Source: Bacillota bacterium (GTDB lineage Bacteria > Bacillota > UBA4882 > UBA8346). Taken from it: 5,383 nucleotides of DNA. Location of the stretch: NCBI GenBank assembly GCA_023415375.1, contig JAEZKW010000241.1, forward strand, positions 1 to 5,383, in the 5' to 3' direction. Both the position numbers and the translations under genes were made by a program. Positions 5,217 to 5,383 of the stretch are shown in pieces. Positions within the stretch are counted from its first letter, which is position 1; each line of letters begins with the position of its first letter. The notes under the pieces were generated by a model, which saw only the letters and a list, made by a program, of their open reading frames with translations, was not told the origin of the DNA and made no database searches.

Positions 5217-5383
5217 GTGCAAGAAAATACAATGTTGCTAATAAACTTAGGCAGAGCCGTATTTTTTATAACAAATATTTTGCTGCTATATATATTCTTA
5301 ACTCCACGGCGTCCCTTCTGGTTTCAAATGACTGCCTTATCTGTTACCTGGATCACTATTTACTTTTTGCGCGGCATTTTGCA
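5217..5383 (+). CDS. N-terminus of a membrane protein, probably the GHKL-type sensor histidine kinase partner (partial)
   Basis: An open plus-strand frame runs from GTG 5217 to the window edge (55 codons). AGGAGAG at 5204-5210 lies 6 nt before the GTG; an in-frame ATG at 5193 has no good ribosome binding site. The product begins with a short tail, then a hydrophobic segment (residues about 6-28, LINLGRAVFFITNILLLY), a basic turn TPRRPFWF, and a second hydrophobic segment (about 36-55, ALSVTWITIYFLRGIL). Two closely spaced membrane helices at the extreme N-terminus, head to head with a LytTR response regulator, fit a multi-pass sensor of the AgrC/LytS-like group whose ATPase domain would lie beyond the window. 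The kinase identity is inferred from context; only the membrane character is seen directly. Some other transporter or membrane protein remains possible. Confidence 0.7.
   Translation, partial: MQENTMLLINLGRAVFFITNILLLYIFLTPRRPFWFQMTALSVTWITIYFLRGIL

Noticed and set aside
1..5383. CRISPR array, tRNA or complete insertion sequence
   Set aside because: No regularly spaced repeats, no cloverleaf with a T-loop motif, and no transposase frame with matching terminal repeats were found.

Overview
The window looks like AT-rich chromosomal DNA from a low-GC Gram-positive bacterium (Bacillota, most likely Clostridia or Negativicutes). This rests on strong AGGAGG-type ribosome binding sites, sigma-A promoters close to consensus, simple hairpin/U-tract terminators, a LytTR response regulator beside a membrane sensor, and a gene pair I recognise from memory as clostridial-type proteins of unknown function (DUF6323 and DUF6179 families). 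Genus cannot be set from the sequence. Everything except the last 167 bases is coded on the minus strand.

Layout, left to right. (1) 41-1949: a tight two-gene minus-strand operon, a 153-residue protein followed after 4 nt by a 480-residue protein that starts at GTG. Neither has a known function. (2) 1950-2684: 735 bases without an intact gene. It holds a good minus-strand promoter for the operon (2167-2195), a perfect-consensus plus-strand promoter pointing at it (2116-2144), a hairpin, a decayed small reading frame (2325-2522) and a strong bidirectional terminator (2597-2640). (3) 2685-3347: a DJ-1/PfpI-superfamily gene cut by one in-frame TAG just before its nucleophile elbow. (4) 3429-4185: a WYL-domain transcriptional regulator that has lost its N-terminal DNA-binding domain and carries a 1-nt insertion inside the WYL domain. 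(5) 4186-4411: about 225 bases without a recognisable gene, ending in the terminator of the next gene. (6) 4412-5131: an intact LytTR response regulator. (7) 5217-5383: the start of a divergent membrane protein, probably its sensor histidine kinase, cut off by the window edge.

How the parts fit: regions 3 and 4 look like a former regulator and target (or at least neighbouring) pair that has decayed together, while the flanking operon and the two-component pair are intact. That contrast argues for real gene decay rather than general sequencing error. Regions 6 and 7 probably form one signalling system. The most unexplained parts are the two-gene operon of unknown function and its face-to-face promoter arrangement. 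No CRISPR array, tRNA, rRNA, complete insertion sequence or replication origin was seen.
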